Of a stretch of DNA of 64,000 nt, positions 26,497 to 35,107 are shown piece after piece. Under the pieces are notes generated by a model, which saw nothing but the letters and a program-made list of their open reading frames with translations, searched no databases and was not told the DNA's origin. This stretch comes from JAWXCE01 sp034440495 (GTDB taxonomy: Bacteria > Pseudomonadota > Alphaproteobacteria > Rhizobiales > Rhodomicrobiaceae): contig JAWXCE010000054.1 in assembly GCA_034440495.1 (NCBI GenBank), positions 4,154-68,153 on the forward strand, read 5' to 3'. The position numbers and the translations under genes were made by a program. Numbering within the stretch: the first letter of the stretch is position 1; every line of letters begins with the position of its first letter.

Positions 26497-27063
26497 TTAA
26501 TGGTATCCCGCAGGCGAGCGTTGCTGCGCGGCCTTGCGCATGTAGGTAATTGGCAAATCAACGCCATCGAGCGTCGCGAAAACGCCGTGCGAGGATATGC
26601 GATACCCCAAACGCTTATAGAATGCGATGGATGACACGCTGGCGCGCACACTGAAATCGAAAAAACCGGCGCGCGACGCCCTGGTTTCTGCGTCAAGCAA
26701 CAGCATACGGCCTATCCCCGCTCCGACGAACATCGGTCGCACAAAAACCTTGCGCAGCCGCGCCGCAGTACCCCGATCGTCCGCGCGGATCCAACCTGCT
26801 GTGCCCACGATCTCGCCGCCAATTGTTGCCGCCATCATATGGCTGTTCAGGATTTCCAGACCGTAATCGGGATGTCTCAGCATATGAATGAAAGCCGCGA
26901 TCTCCTGTAAGGTGTGATATTCGGCGGAATAAGTTTGAAATGCCGCCTCGTGCACATAGCGGATCGCGGCGATATCATCGACGGTAACCGCGCGCAACAC
27001 GGCGACGCGGGACAATTGGAGGGTTGCCAAACAACGAACCTGGAACTTTATGGCTGAACGCAT
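26497..27063 (-). CDS. GNAT family N-acetyltransferase
   Basis: A 188-residue acetyltransferase. The GNAT fold starts at VLRAVTVDDIAAIRYVHEAAF. The acetyl-CoA-binding motif A is KVFVRPMFVGAGIGRMLL (V-x-P-x-x-x-G-x-G-I-G), and a late FYKRLGY motif completes it. The substrate is unknown. The frame stays open to 27234 upstream, but the extra 57 residues look non-protein-like; ATG 27063 is the best guess and ATG 27069 is equal. No clear Shine-Dalgarno was seen for either. Confidence 0.75.
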   Translation of the reverse strand: MRSAIKFQVRCLATLQLSRVAVLRAVTVDDIAAIRYVHEAAFQTYSAEYHTLQEIAAFIHMLRHPDYGLEILNSHMMAATIGGEIVGTAGWIRADDRGTAARLRKVFVRPMFVGAGIGRMLLLDAETRASRAGFFDFSVRASVSSIAFYKRLGYRISSHGVFATLDGVDLPITYMRKAAQQRSPAGYH

Positions 27064-27343
27064 TAACATGAGAGTCAGAGTCTGCGGCAATCTTGTCCAA
27101 ATTCGGCATTGCGTTCGGAAAGCTGTGCAAAACTCAACGACGCTTACGTTCTTCGGACGTCGCTGTGAATCATGAGAATTTGATCGCCCAAAGTACTCGA
27201 AAAACTCGTTGCAAACTCTGGCGATGAAAGTCACGGTATCGCCCCATTCAAACGGTTGGTATAAGTAAATAAATGAGCACTAAGCATTAACGATGTCCGT
27301 CCAACTTGTATTAAGACGGCTGCAACGCGATAAAGACGCTGAA

Positions 27344-28735
27344 ATGAAAGCTCCTTTCTCCTCCAGATTCACTGTTACAGTCGCAGCGCTTTCCGTGTTT
27401 GTGGCTTCCTCGACCCTGAAGCCGTCTGCTGTTCTGGCTCAGGGCGGCATACGCGACGCCGAAATCGAAGCGCTTATCGCCGATTATTCGAACCCGATTC
27501 TGCGCGCCGCAGGTCTTGGCTCGCAGAACATTCGCATCCACCTGATTAACGACAGGTCGTTTAACGCTTTCGTGGTCGATGGGCAGAACATGTTTCTGCA
27601 TGTCGGCTCAATCATGAAATCGTCGACGCCTAATCAGTTGATAGGCGTAATCGCGCACGAGGCGGGCCACATCGAGGGCAGCCACATCTCGCGTATGCAA
27701 ACGCAGATTGCCCGCGCGCAAACCGCGGCGCTGTTCTTTCAGTTGCTAGGCATAGCGTCGATGGCGGCGGGCGCTTTCGGTGGCGGCGGCAACGATCTGG
27801 CTGAAGGCGGCGCGGCGATCATGTACGGCGGGCAGTCCGCCGCCATGCGATCATTTCTGAACTACAAGCGCGCAGAGGAGTCCGCCGCCGACCAGGCAGC
27901 AGTGAGATACCTAAACGTCACGAAACAATCATCGCGCGGCATGATTGAAACGTTCAAGCTGTTCCTGGAGCAGTCTTCAACCGCCGGACGCGGTGTTGAC
28001 CCCTATGCCCAGACCCATCCGCTGCCGCAAGAGCGTATAGCCTCCTTGCAACAGCTTGCAGTCACCAGCCCGTATTTCGGGCAAAAGGATTCGCCTGATC
28101 TCCAGTTGCGCCACGACATGGTGCGGGCCAAGCTCGACGCTTTCATTAACAAGAAAAACCGGGCGGTGGTTTTCCGGGACTATCCAGACAGCAACCAGGG
28201 TTTGCCCGCTCGGTACGCGCGCTCCATCGCGACGTGTTATTCGCAAGGTAGCCGCGCCGCACTTCCGCTTATCGATCAATTGATAGCCGCCCAGCCCAAT
28301 AATGCTTATTTTCACGAGTTTAAAGGGCAATGCCTTATGGAAGAGGGTGGCTCGATGAATGAGGCTATCCCGCCTTTGCGCACCGCCGTGAAGCTGGCCC
28401 CGAGAGCCAGCCTTATTCGTGTGCTGCTCGCACAGGCGCTTCTGGCCAGCAACAACAACGCCGTGCTCAACGAGGCCGTCGAAAACCTCAAGCTCGCCCT
28501 CGTCAACGAGACCACCAACGCAGCGGCTTTCACGCAACTTGCGAACGCCTATGCGAGACTGAACAAGCAGGCCGACGCCGAACTAGCCACCGCGAACGCC
28601 TATTTCCACCGGGGACGTTTCACCGATGCGAAAATGCAGGCAAAACGGGCACAGGCGGGTTTTCCGCTCGGCTCGCCAAACTGGCTAAAAGCCGATGACA
28701 TCATAAACTTCCAACCACCAAAGCGGCGCGGATAA
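27344..28735 (+). CDS. M48 family metalloprotease with TPR tail (BepA-like)
   Basis: A 463-residue secreted zinc protease and chaperone. The signal peptide ends near SAVLAQ (about residue 32). The M48 domain has the zinc motif H105-E-A-G-H109 (VIAHEAGHIEGSH) and the third ligand Glu in EESAADQAAVRYL. The C-terminal third is built of TPR-like helices (FHEFKGQCLMEEGGSMNEAI onward). BepA-type proteins monitor outer-membrane protein assembly in the periplasm. The dsbA-like gene follows 44 bases downstream and may be in the same operon, linking two envelope-folding functions. Confidence 0.92.
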   Translation: MKAPFSSRFTVTVAALSVFVASSTLKPSAVLAQGGIRDAEIEALIADYSNPILRAAGLGSQNIRIHLINDRSFNAFVVDGQNMFLHVGSIMKSSTPNQLIGVIAHEAGHIEGSHISRMQTQIARAQTAALFFQLLGIASMAAGAFGGGGNDLAEGGAAIMYGGQSAAMRSFLNYKRAEESAADQAAVRYLNVTKQSSRGMIETFKLFLEQSSTAGRGVDPYAQTHPLPQERIASLQQLAVTSPYFGQKDSPDLQLRHDMVRAKLDAFINKKNRAVVFRDYPDSNQGLPARYARSIATCYSQGSRAALPLIDQLIAAQPNNAYFHEFKGQCLMEEGGSMNEAIPPLRTAVKLAPRASLIRVLLAQALLASNNNAVLNEAVENLKLALVNETTNAAAFTQLANAYARLNKQADAELATANAYFHRGRFTDAKMQAKRAQAGFPLGSPNWLKADDIINFQPPKRRG

Positions 28736-28779
28736 ATACATCCGCCGCACTTATCAGCCCGTTTCCATTGGAGACTTTC

Positions 28780-29541
28780 ATGACTGGAAATACCCGCATT
28801 TTCCTCGCATCGGCGGCGATACTGTTCACCTCTGTCGCGGCGCAGCCAGCGCTCGCGCAAGCGTTTGACGACACGCAGAAGAAGGCCATCGAAACGATTG
28901 TGCGTGAGTATCTCCTCGCCAACCCGGAGATTCTTGTCGACGTCAGCGCCGAGTTGCAGAAGCGAAACGAGGCGAAGCTGGCCGAGCGCCGCAAGCCCAT
29001 TCTCAAAGCGCTTTTTGCGAAAGAAACGCCTTACAGCGTTGGCAAGGGCGATGTTACGATCGTTGAATTTTTCGACTATAATTGCCCCGTCTGTCGCAGC
29101 GCTTTCGAGGACATCGCAAAATTGATGGAAACGGACAAAAATGTCCGCGTGGTGTTTGTGGATATGCCGATTTTCCAAGACTCGCCGCCAATCATTCAGG
29201 CGTCGCTAGCGTCTGCAAAACAGGGCAAATACTTCGAATATCATCGCGCCATGCTGGCTCATAAAGGCCGTTTGACCGAGGTGGAGGCGCTGCGGATCGC
29301 CAAAGAGGTCGGACTGGATGTCGATCGGTTGAAAACAGACATGAATTCGCCGGAAATTCAGGCGGCGATGCGCGAAAATCTCAAAATCGCTGAAGACCTT
29401 GGCGTGAACGGAACTCCAGCCTTTTTCATTGGCGACGATGATATTGCGGGCGCGCCGGAAGATGCCCAGCAACTTATCGATATGGTCAATGCGACGCGCA
29501 AAAATGGGTGCGGCGTTTGCGGCGATGAGAAAAAGTCCTGA
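28780..29541 (+). CDS. DsbA family thioredoxin-fold protein
   Basis: A 253-residue periplasmic thiol-disulfide protein. A signal peptide ends at ALAQA, a helical N-terminal region follows (residues 25-75), then the thioredoxin domain with active site C102-P-V-C105 (FFDYNCPVCRSAF) and cis-Pro in VNGTPAFFIG. Unusually, it ends with a second CxxC (CGVCGDEKKS), not typical of DsbA and perhaps able to shuttle disulfides or bind metal. The ATG is supported by GGAGA. Probably it oxidises or isomerises envelope proteins. Confidence 0.88.
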   Translation: MTGNTRIFLASAAILFTSVAAQPALAQAFDDTQKKAIETIVREYLLANPEILVDVSAELQKRNEAKLAERRKPILKALFAKETPYSVGKGDVTIVEFFDYNCPVCRSAFEDIAKLMETDKNVRVVFVDMPIFQDSPPIIQASLASAKQGKYFEYHRAMLAHKGRLTEVEALRIAKEVGLDVDRLKTDMNSPEIQAAMRENLKIAEDLGVNGTPAFFIGDDDIAGAPEDAQQLIDMVNATRKNGCGVCGDEKKS

Positions 29542-29656
29542 GCGTAACTGGCGAAGGCATTTTGCAAAGCCGATAAGACCTGATAGCACATCATAGTGTT
29601 AGGCCATGCGGGAGGAAAAACGCCATGGTTGCGCTATATGCTATGAGTCGGTTGCA

Positions 29657-30121
29657 ATGTCACTTAAGCCTGTCTTTATTCTCAATGGCCCCAATCTGAA
29701 TTTGCTCGGAACACGCGAGCCGGAAATCTACGGGCGCGAGACGCTGACGGATTTGCATGTGCGGTGTCAATCACGTGCCGCCGCGCTCGGGCTTTCTGTC
29801 GATTTCAGGCAGAGCAACTCCGAAGGACAACTGATTGATTGGGTTCACGAAGCTGGTCGCCACGCCTCGGCTGTCATTTTAAATGCCGGAGCGTATACGC
29901 ATACCTCGATAGCGCTGCTTGACGCGCTTCAAACTCTTTCTGTTCCGTGCGTTGAAGTTCATCTCTCGAACATCTATAAGCGCGAGAACTTTCGGCATTT
30001 CTCGTTTGTTTCCAAAGCGGCCTGGGGCGTCATCTGCGGTTTCGGGCCAAAAGGATACGAAGTTGCTCTGGATGTTCTGGCCGATAAACTTCTGGCGCCC
30101 GCTTCTCCCGGTAATTCCTGA
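29657..30121 (+). CDS. aroQ: Type II 3-dehydroquinate dehydratase
   Basis: A 154-residue dodecameric-type dehydroquinase of the shikimate pathway. Family blocks are ILNGPNLNLLGTREPEIYG with the catalytic Tyr, FRQSNSEGQLIDWVHEA, ILNAGAYTHTSIAL and EVHLSNIYKRENFRH with the catalytic His region. The frame opens 51 bases earlier, but MSLKPVFILNG matches the family start. It lies directly before accB-accC, a conserved alphaproteobacterial arrangement. Confidence 0.96.
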   Translation: MSLKPVFILNGPNLNLLGTREPEIYGRETLTDLHVRCQSRAAALGLSVDFRQSNSEGQLIDWVHEAGRHASAVILNAGAYTHTSIALLDALQTLSVPCVEVHLSNIYKRENFRHFSFVSKAAWGVICGFGPKGYEVALDVLADKLLAPASPGNS

Positions 30122-30146
30122 TTTAGTTGAGCCTTTAGGATTTTCT

Positions 30147-30599
30147 ATGACTGATAAAAAGAAGCTCGAAGGGATTGACGAGGATATGATTCGCGGCCTC
30201 GCGAACCTTCTCGACGAAACCAATCTGAGTGAAATCGAGATTGAGCAGAAGGGCATCCGCGTTCGCGTGGCGCGCAATCTCACGGTTGCGGCGTCAATGC
30301 CGATGCAGGGCGCATTCGCCGCGCCCGCTCCTATCGCCGCCGCCGCGGCCGCGCTTGAAAAGCATCCTGGCACATTGACCTCCCCCATGGTCGGCACGGC
30401 GTATCGCGCGCCAGAACCAGGCGCCGCCTCTTTCGTTGAGGTTGGGGCCACGGTGCGGGAAGGGCAGACGCTGCTGATCGTTGAGGCCATGAAAACTATG
30501 AACCAGATCGCCGCGCCGCGCGCTGGCAAGATCACCGCTATTTTCGTTGAGAACGGCCAGCCTGTCGAATATGGCGAACCCCTGTTGATTATCGAATGA
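30147..30599 (+). CDS. accB: Biotin carboxyl carrier protein of acetyl-CoA carboxylase
   Basis: A 150-residue protein. An N-terminal helical region (DEDMIRGLANLLDETNLSEIEI) and a Pro/Ala-rich linker lead to the biotinyl domain with EAMKTMNQI, whose Lys carries biotin. It shuttles carboxybiotin between AccC and the transcarboxylase in the first step of fatty acid synthesis. AGGA lies about 9 bases before the ATG. accC follows 12 bases downstream. Confidence 0.97.
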   Translation: MTDKKKLEGIDEDMIRGLANLLDETNLSEIEIEQKGIRVRVARNLTVAASMPMQGAFAAPAPIAAAAAALEKHPGTLTSPMVGTAYRAPEPGAASFVEVGATVREGQTLLIVEAMKTMNQIAAPRAGKITAIFVENGQPVEYGEPLLIIE

Positions 30600-30611
30600 G
30601 GCGCCTGGCCC

Positions 30612-31952
30612 ATGTTCGATAAAATCCTCATCGCCAATCGCGGCGAAATCGCCCTACGCATCGAGCGCGCCTGCAAGGAGCTGGGCATCGCGACTGTCGC
30701 CGTGCACTCCACAGCGGACAGCGATGCGATGCATGTGCGCTTGGCCGACGAAAGCGTCTGCATCGGCCCGCCCGCCGCCAAGGACAGCTACCTGAATATC
30801 CCCGCGCTCATGGCGGCGTGCGAGATTACTGGCGCGGACGCCGTGCATCCGGGTTACGGCTTTCTCTCCGAGAACGCGCGCTTTGCGGAAATTCTGGAAG
30901 AGCACGACATCACCTTTATCGGTCCCACCTCCGAGCATATCCGGCTGATGGGCGACAAGATCACCGCCAAGGAAACCGCCAAGAAACTCGGCATCCCTGT
31001 AGTGCCTGGGTCGGCTGGCGCCGTGGGCGGTGATGATGAGGCTCGCGAAATTGCTCGCGGCATCGGCTATCCCGTGCTCATCAAGGCGACGGCGGGCGGC
31101 GGCGGGCGCGGCATGAAAGTCGCGCGCACCGAGGCGGATTTGCCAATCGCGATGGCGACGGCGCGCGCTGAATCCAAAGCAGCGTTCGGTAATGACTCGC
31201 TTTACATGGAAAAATACCTCACAAAGCCGCGCCATATTGAGATTCAAGTGATCGGCGACGGGCGCGGCAACGCGGTGCATATCGGCGAGCGCGATTGTTC
31301 GCTCCAGCGGCGCCACCAGAAAATCTGGGAGGAGGCGCCGTCGCCCGCCCTGAACGCCAATCAGCGCGAGGAAATTGGCGCGACGGTTGCGAAAGCTGTG
31401 GCGGCCATTGGCTATCGCGGCGTCGGCACCGTCGAATTTCTATTCGAGGACGGCGAGTTTTATTTCATTGAGATGAACACGAGATTGCAGGTCGAGCATC
31501 CGGTGACGGAGATGATTACCGGCATCGACCTTGTTATCGAGCAGATCCGCATCGCGTCCGGCGCGCCACTGTCGTTCACGCAGGAAGACCTGCGCTTCGA
31601 AGGTCACGCCATTGAATGCCGCATCAATGCGGAAAACTCGCAAACTTTCCGGCCCAGCCCCGGCAAGATTACCTATTGGCACCCGCCTGGCGGCCTCGGC
31701 GTGCGCGTCGATAGCGGCGTTTATGCCGGCTACACCATCCCGCCCTATTACGATAGCCTTATCGGAAAACTCATCGTCTACGGTAAAAACCGCAACGAGT
31801 GCCTGATGCGCCTGCGTCGCTCGCTCGGCGAATTCGTCATCGACGGCATAGAGACCACCATCCCGCTGTTCAACGCCCTCATCACCGAGCCGGATATCGT
31901 TGACGGCATATACGACATCCACTGGCTGGAAAAATACCTCAGTGAGCGCTAA
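30612..31952 (+). CDS. accC: Biotin carboxylase subunit of acetyl-CoA carboxylase
   Basis: A 446-residue ATP-grasp enzyme that carboxylates biotin on AccB. It starts MFDKILIANRGEIALRI. The ATP-binding glycine loop is KATAGGGGRGMKV, catalytic residues sit in MNTRLQVEHPVTEMITGIDL, and EDGEFYFIEMN lies just before. The C-terminal biotin carboxylase domain is complete (AIECRINAENSQTFRPSPG). It is the last gene of the aroQ-accB-accC run. Confidence 0.97.
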   Translation: MFDKILIANRGEIALRIERACKELGIATVAVHSTADSDAMHVRLADESVCIGPPAAKDSYLNIPALMAACEITGADAVHPGYGFLSENARFAEILEEHDITFIGPTSEHIRLMGDKITAKETAKKLGIPVVPGSAGAVGGDDEAREIARGIGYPVLIKATAGGGGRGMKVARTEADLPIAMATARAESKAAFGNDSLYMEKYLTKPRHIEIQVIGDGRGNAVHIGERDCSLQRRHQKIWEEAPSPALNANQREEIGATVAKAVAAIGYRGVGTVEFLFEDGEFYFIEMNTRLQVEHPVTEMITGIDLVIEQIRIASGAPLSFTQEDLRFEGHAIECRINAENSQTFRPSPGKITYWHPPGGLGVRVDSGVYAGYTIPPYYDSLIGKLIVYGKNRNECLMRLRRSLGEFVIDGIETTIPLFNALITEPDIVDGIYDIHWLEKYLSER

Positions 31953-31958
31953 ACGCGC

Positions 31959-32225
31959 TTAGGCGTCCACGACTCCAATTCGTTCTTCAATGAGGCCAAG
32001 TCTCCCGTCAATGGCGTTTAGCCTCTGGCGGTGGTTTCGTCCCTGGTCGACAAGCTGTTTAAGCAACTGGCTTTGCTGTTGCTGCACCTCGGCCAATGTC
32101 GTAACGGCGCTCAAAGTTTGTTGATGCAGCTTTGAACTCTGAAGCTGGCCAGACTTCAATTCGGACAAGTCGGACTGAATTTTGCGCAAAATTTCTGCTG
32201 TTAGATCATGCGTCGTATCGGTCAT
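31959..32225 (-). CDS. Small coiled-coil protein
   Basis: An 88-residue, almost wholly helical protein rich in Gln, Leu and charged residues (EILRKIQSDLSELKSGQLQ, then NAIDGRLGLIEERIGVVD). Short orphan proteins of this heptad-repeat kind are common in Hyphomicrobiales and have no known role. It is convergent with accC, 7 bases away. No domain or signal peptide is visible. Confidence 0.6.
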   Translation of the reverse strand: MTDTTHDLTAEILRKIQSDLSELKSGQLQSSKLHQQTLSAVTTLAEVQQQQSQLLKQLVDQGRNHRQRLNAIDGRLGLIEERIGVVDA

Positions 32226-32354
32226 GCGTTATATCCCGTGCGACTTCCCCTTATTATTACAAATTAGGGCAACTGAACCATAATTGCCAGTTCGCTTTGC
32301 TGCTAGGGATGACAATCGCATGACGGCGCCTCATACTCACTGCCTCAGGAGACA

Positions 32355-33062
32355 ATGTCGGGCGATAGCATGGGATCACCGTCGCAGTTTACCATCGATA
32401 TCACGCCACAGGTGCTGCTGAAAGCCTATGCCTGCGGCATATTTCCGATGGCGGAGAGCGCTGAGGATCCGACGCTGTACTGGATCGAGCCAGAGAAGCG
32501 GGGCATTCTGCCGCTTGACGCGGTGCATGTGCCCAAGCGCCTTGCTCGAACCATCCGGCAGGAAACCTTCGAGGTGCGGGTGGACAGCGACTTTTACGGC
32601 GTTATCGACGGCTGCGCCGCAAGCCGGGCGGGGCGGCGCACGACATGGATAAACAAGCGCATTCGCGATCTCTATGGCGAGTTGTTCCACATGGGCCACT
32701 GCCACACTGTAGAGACGTGGCGTGAGGGTCGGATGGTTGGCGGATTATACGGTGTTTCGTTAGGCCGGGCGTTTTTCGGCGAAAGCATGTTTTCCTACGA
32801 GACGGACGCAAGCAAGGTTGCGCTGATTTACCTTGCCGCGCGCCTCATCAAAGGCGGCTACGCCATGCTCGACACGCAGTTTGTGACGGACCATCTCAAG
32901 ATATTTGGCGCAGAGGAGATCGGCCGCGAAAAATTTCACAGGCGGCTTGAAGCAGCGCTTCAGGGGCGCGGGGATTTTAGCTGTCTGCCCCGCGATCTGC
33001 CATCGCGGGGAATTTTGCAACTGGTCAGCCAAACGTCGAATGTCGGGTGTTCGACCGCGTAA
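32355..33062 (+). CDS. aat: Leucyl/phenylalanyl-tRNA--protein transferase
   Basis: A 235-residue N-degron enzyme that adds Leu or Phe to proteins with N-terminal Arg or Lys, marking them for ClpAPS. Family blocks are LLKAYACGIFPMAE, WIEPEKRGILPLD, TTWINKRIRDLY, HTVETWREGRMVGGLYGVSLG and FFGESMFSYETDASKVAL. AGGAGAC precedes the ATG. The C-terminal 34 codons overlap the opposite-strand DUF2155 gene. Confidence 0.95.
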   Translation: MSGDSMGSPSQFTIDITPQVLLKAYACGIFPMAESAEDPTLYWIEPEKRGILPLDAVHVPKRLARTIRQETFEVRVDSDFYGVIDGCAASRAGRRTTWINKRIRDLYGELFHMGHCHTVETWREGRMVGGLYGVSLGRAFFGESMFSYETDASKVALIYLAARLIKGGYAMLDTQFVTDHLKIFGAEEIGREKFHRRLEAALQGRGDFSCLPRDLPSRGILQLVSQTSNVGCSTA

Positions 33063-33394
33063 AGACCGGGGCTTTGCGCAAACATCCAGCCAGAGAAAAT
33101 GCGTTTGGTCTCATCGTTCAGCAGAACCTCATCCACTTCGACGAACGAGGATGTCTGCGGCGGCTCGGTTGGCGCACGCATATAACAAACGCGCGGCGTG
33201 ATTTTCAGCGCCCCGAAAACCACAGTGTCGTTAATAGGAATTTCGAGCGCGGATATGCGCCCCGTCACCTTGTCGAGCGCGGCGAAAACAGCCGTTTCGT
33301 TCTCGAATTTTTGCGCGCTTGCGCTAACCGCCTGAAGACAGACAACCATAAGTGCAAGGCAGAAACGAAGCGGCATCAATTGACGATATTCCAT
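32960..33394 (-). CDS. DUF2155 domain protein
   Basis: A 144-residue exported protein with a signal peptide (about residues 7-27). The DUF2155 pattern is complete: AVFAALDKVTGRISALEIPI, FGALKITPRVCYMR, FVEVDEV and FSGWMFAQSPGLYAVEHPTFDVW ending in a conserved Cys (LTSCK), shown as fragments. The family is alphaproteobacterial and of unknown function, often next to aat and the NDUFA12-like gene as here. Its last 34 codons overlap the 3' end of aat on the other strand. Confidence 0.88.
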   Translation of the reverse strand: MEYRQLMPLRFCLALMVVCLQAVSASAQKFENETAVFAALDKVTGRISALEIPINDTVVFGALKITPRVCYMRAPTEPPQTSSFVEVDEVLLNDETKRIFSGWMFAQSPGLYAVEHPTFDVWLTSCKIPRDGRSRGRQLKSPRP

Positions 33395-33461
33395 ATTAGC
33401 TGGCGCTTTTGCCGACGCCGACTTTAGCGTCAGTTGTCAGCGGCCTCAAGGGAAGATGCCC

Positions 33462-34226
33462 TCAAGCCTGTGGCAAAACCGCCTCCACTCGCAAGCGCAC
33501 GTAATCAGCGAGCCACTCCCCTCGCGCATTTTGCAATGAAGCGCGCAGCAAATTCACCACATGCTCTAAAACCGCGTCGCGGGCGAGACCGTCATACTGC
33601 TGGAAAAACGGTTTGCGGAAGGTCGTCAGCCACCCTTCGATACCGGTTTTGAGGGGCGTAGGCCGGTAAAACAGCCCGATGCGCCGCACCTGGAAGCCGG
33701 AGGCTTCCAGCATCGCGCGATACTCCGTGTCCGTCGGATAAAACCACGGCCCAGCCAGCGCCGCGTCGCCTTTGAAAACCACAGCGGCGGAACGCATGGC
33801 GGTCACAATCGCCGACACGTTGCCGTGCCCGCCGAACTCGGCGACGAATCGCCCGCCGGGCTTCAGCGCGCGCTTGACGCCGTCGATGACCAGTTGCGGC
33901 TGCGTCATCCAGTGGAGTGCCGCGTTGGAGAAAACGGCGTCAAACTCCGCGTTGAACATCAAAGCCTCGCCGTCCATGAGGCGCGCATCGATACCCCGTT
34001 GACGCGCCGCCTGCAAAAGCGGCTCGCTGGCGTCTATGCCGATGACTTCGGCGCCAGCGCGTACAAGCCCGGCGGTCAGCGCACCATCGCCACAGCCGAG
34101 ATCAAGGATGCGTTCGCCCGGCTTTGGCGCCAGCCATTGCATGATTTCGGTCGCGAGATCAGAAACGAAGCGCGCGTTTTCGTCATATCCCGCCGCGCTC
34201 CAGGTCTGTTCCCGCGCGCCGCTCAT
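33462..34226 (-). CDS. Class I SAM-dependent methyltransferase (trans-aconitate methyltransferase-like)
   Basis: A 254-residue methyltransferase. Motif I is ILDLGCGDGALTAGL near residues 40-54, followed by the acidic loop VIGIDASEPLL, the DAVFSNAALHWM block and the post-motif ALKPGGRFVAEFGG. HW in that block resembles trans-aconitate methyltransferases (Tam), but the substrate is inferred. It starts one base after the NDUFA12-like stop region on the same strand, so the two are co-transcribed. Confidence 0.85.
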   Translation of the reverse strand: MSGAREQTWSAAGYDENARFVSDLATEIMQWLAPKPGERILDLGCGDGALTAGLVRAGAEVIGIDASEPLLQAARQRGIDARLMDGEALMFNAEFDAVFSNAALHWMTQPQLVIDGVKRALKPGGRFVAEFGGHGNVSAIVTAMRSAAVVFKGDAALAGPWFYPTDTEYRAMLEASGFQVRRIGLFYRPTPLKTGIEGWLTTFRKPFFQQYDGLARDAVLEHVVNLLRASLQNARGEWLADYVRLRVEAVLPQA

Positions 34227-34227
34227 A

Positions 34228-34626
34228 TTACTCAGCGCGCCACGGCTGGTAGTCAGACATAGGTTTGGCTTTTTTGCCAGTCTTGAGCGTGCTGCCTGCC
34301 GGGCGATAGGCGCCGGATGTGCCCGTCAAATTCTCGACATGCGCTTTCTGCCAGCCCTTGGCCTGATAGTTTTCCTGATTGGGCGGCGTATCGACCGTAT
34401 GATGCAGCCAGCCATGCCAGTCGCCCGATACTTTCGACGCCTCGGCGGCGCCATTGTAAATCACCCAGCGGCGAGGTGTTCCAAGCGGGCCAACGCCCTT
34501 CTTTTGATGATAGAACTTATTTCCGCGCTCATCCTCACCAATCAGCTTGCCGCTGCTGCGGGTGTAAAGCTTTGTGGAAAGCGTCGCGCCATCCCACCAG
34601 GTGAATAAGTCGCCAAAAATTCCCAT
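34228..34626 (-). CDS. NADH:ubiquinone oxidoreductase subunit NDUFA12
   Basis: A 132-residue homologue of the accessory complex I subunit NDUFA12 (B17.2), shared by alphaproteobacteria and mitochondria. Recognisable parts are FTWWDGATLSTKLYTR, GEDERGNKFYHQKKG, GTPRRWVIYNG and WHGWLHHTVDTPP. It acts at the matrix-side arm of complex I. The core nuo genes are not in this window; the distant location with aat and DUF2155 is usual. Confidence 0.95.
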   Translation of the reverse strand: MGIFGDLFTWWDGATLSTKLYTRSSGKLIGEDERGNKFYHQKKGVGPLGTPRRWVIYNGAAEASKVSGDWHGWLHHTVDTPPNQENYQAKGWQKAHVENLTGTSGAYRPAGSTLKTGKKAKPMSDYQPWRAE

Positions 34627-35107
34627 GCATACCTCATTATTTGATGCGAGGTTAAGGCAACGGGGCAGTGAAGTCTAGCGCGCGGTTATCCCCAGGATCC
34701 TCGCTTTCTATGGTCGTTAAGTGCAAATATGGCGGCGTGAAGGCATCCGTTTGGGTGTTCCGTAGAATCGCGATACGCAAATATCAACGCGGATTTAGTA
34801 ACCGCGATCTCTTTAAAATTGTTTTTTTGTCACAACATCTAGTTATATAAACGAAGCGACCAACCAAGGCTAGCGCGCATAGCTCCGAATCGCGCACTTT
34901 GATTATGCAAAATGAGCCGCTCTGCTGTGGTCAACAGCCCTCACTTCCTGCTCGTTTGTATGTCGAGCGCTTCACGCAACATCAAGCTGACCCCTCCTCG
35001 GATTGTCATCGGGAAGTGGTGCTTTTGAATACCGCGCTGTCTTTGGCGGCGTATGTCTTTTGTATTTTGATCACGCGCGAAGGGTCGCGCATATCGGGGA
35101 TAATAGA
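34627..35107. other. Long gap upstream of nrdJ
   Basis: A 481-base divergent gap. I see a weak hairpin CGCGG-N9-CCGCG (34788-34806) followed by a seven-T run (34822-34828), a GCGCGA-AGGG-TCGCGC hairpin at 35075-35090 just before the nrdJ Shine-Dalgarno, and no convincing gene. A short frame at 34668-34850 has no protein-like features. No NrdR box or full B12 riboswitch was recognised. Confidence 0.5.

Noticed and set aside
34668..34850. A 60-codon open frame upstream of nrdJ.
   Set aside because: No ribosome-binding site or protein-like pattern; it overlaps a hairpin and a T-run.
35010..35060. Partial similarity to a cobalamin riboswitch core before nrdJ.
   Set aside because: Only a GGGAA and one 5-pair stem match; the B12 box and the CCCGCAACTGT segment are absent. 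Kept only as a low-interest observation.
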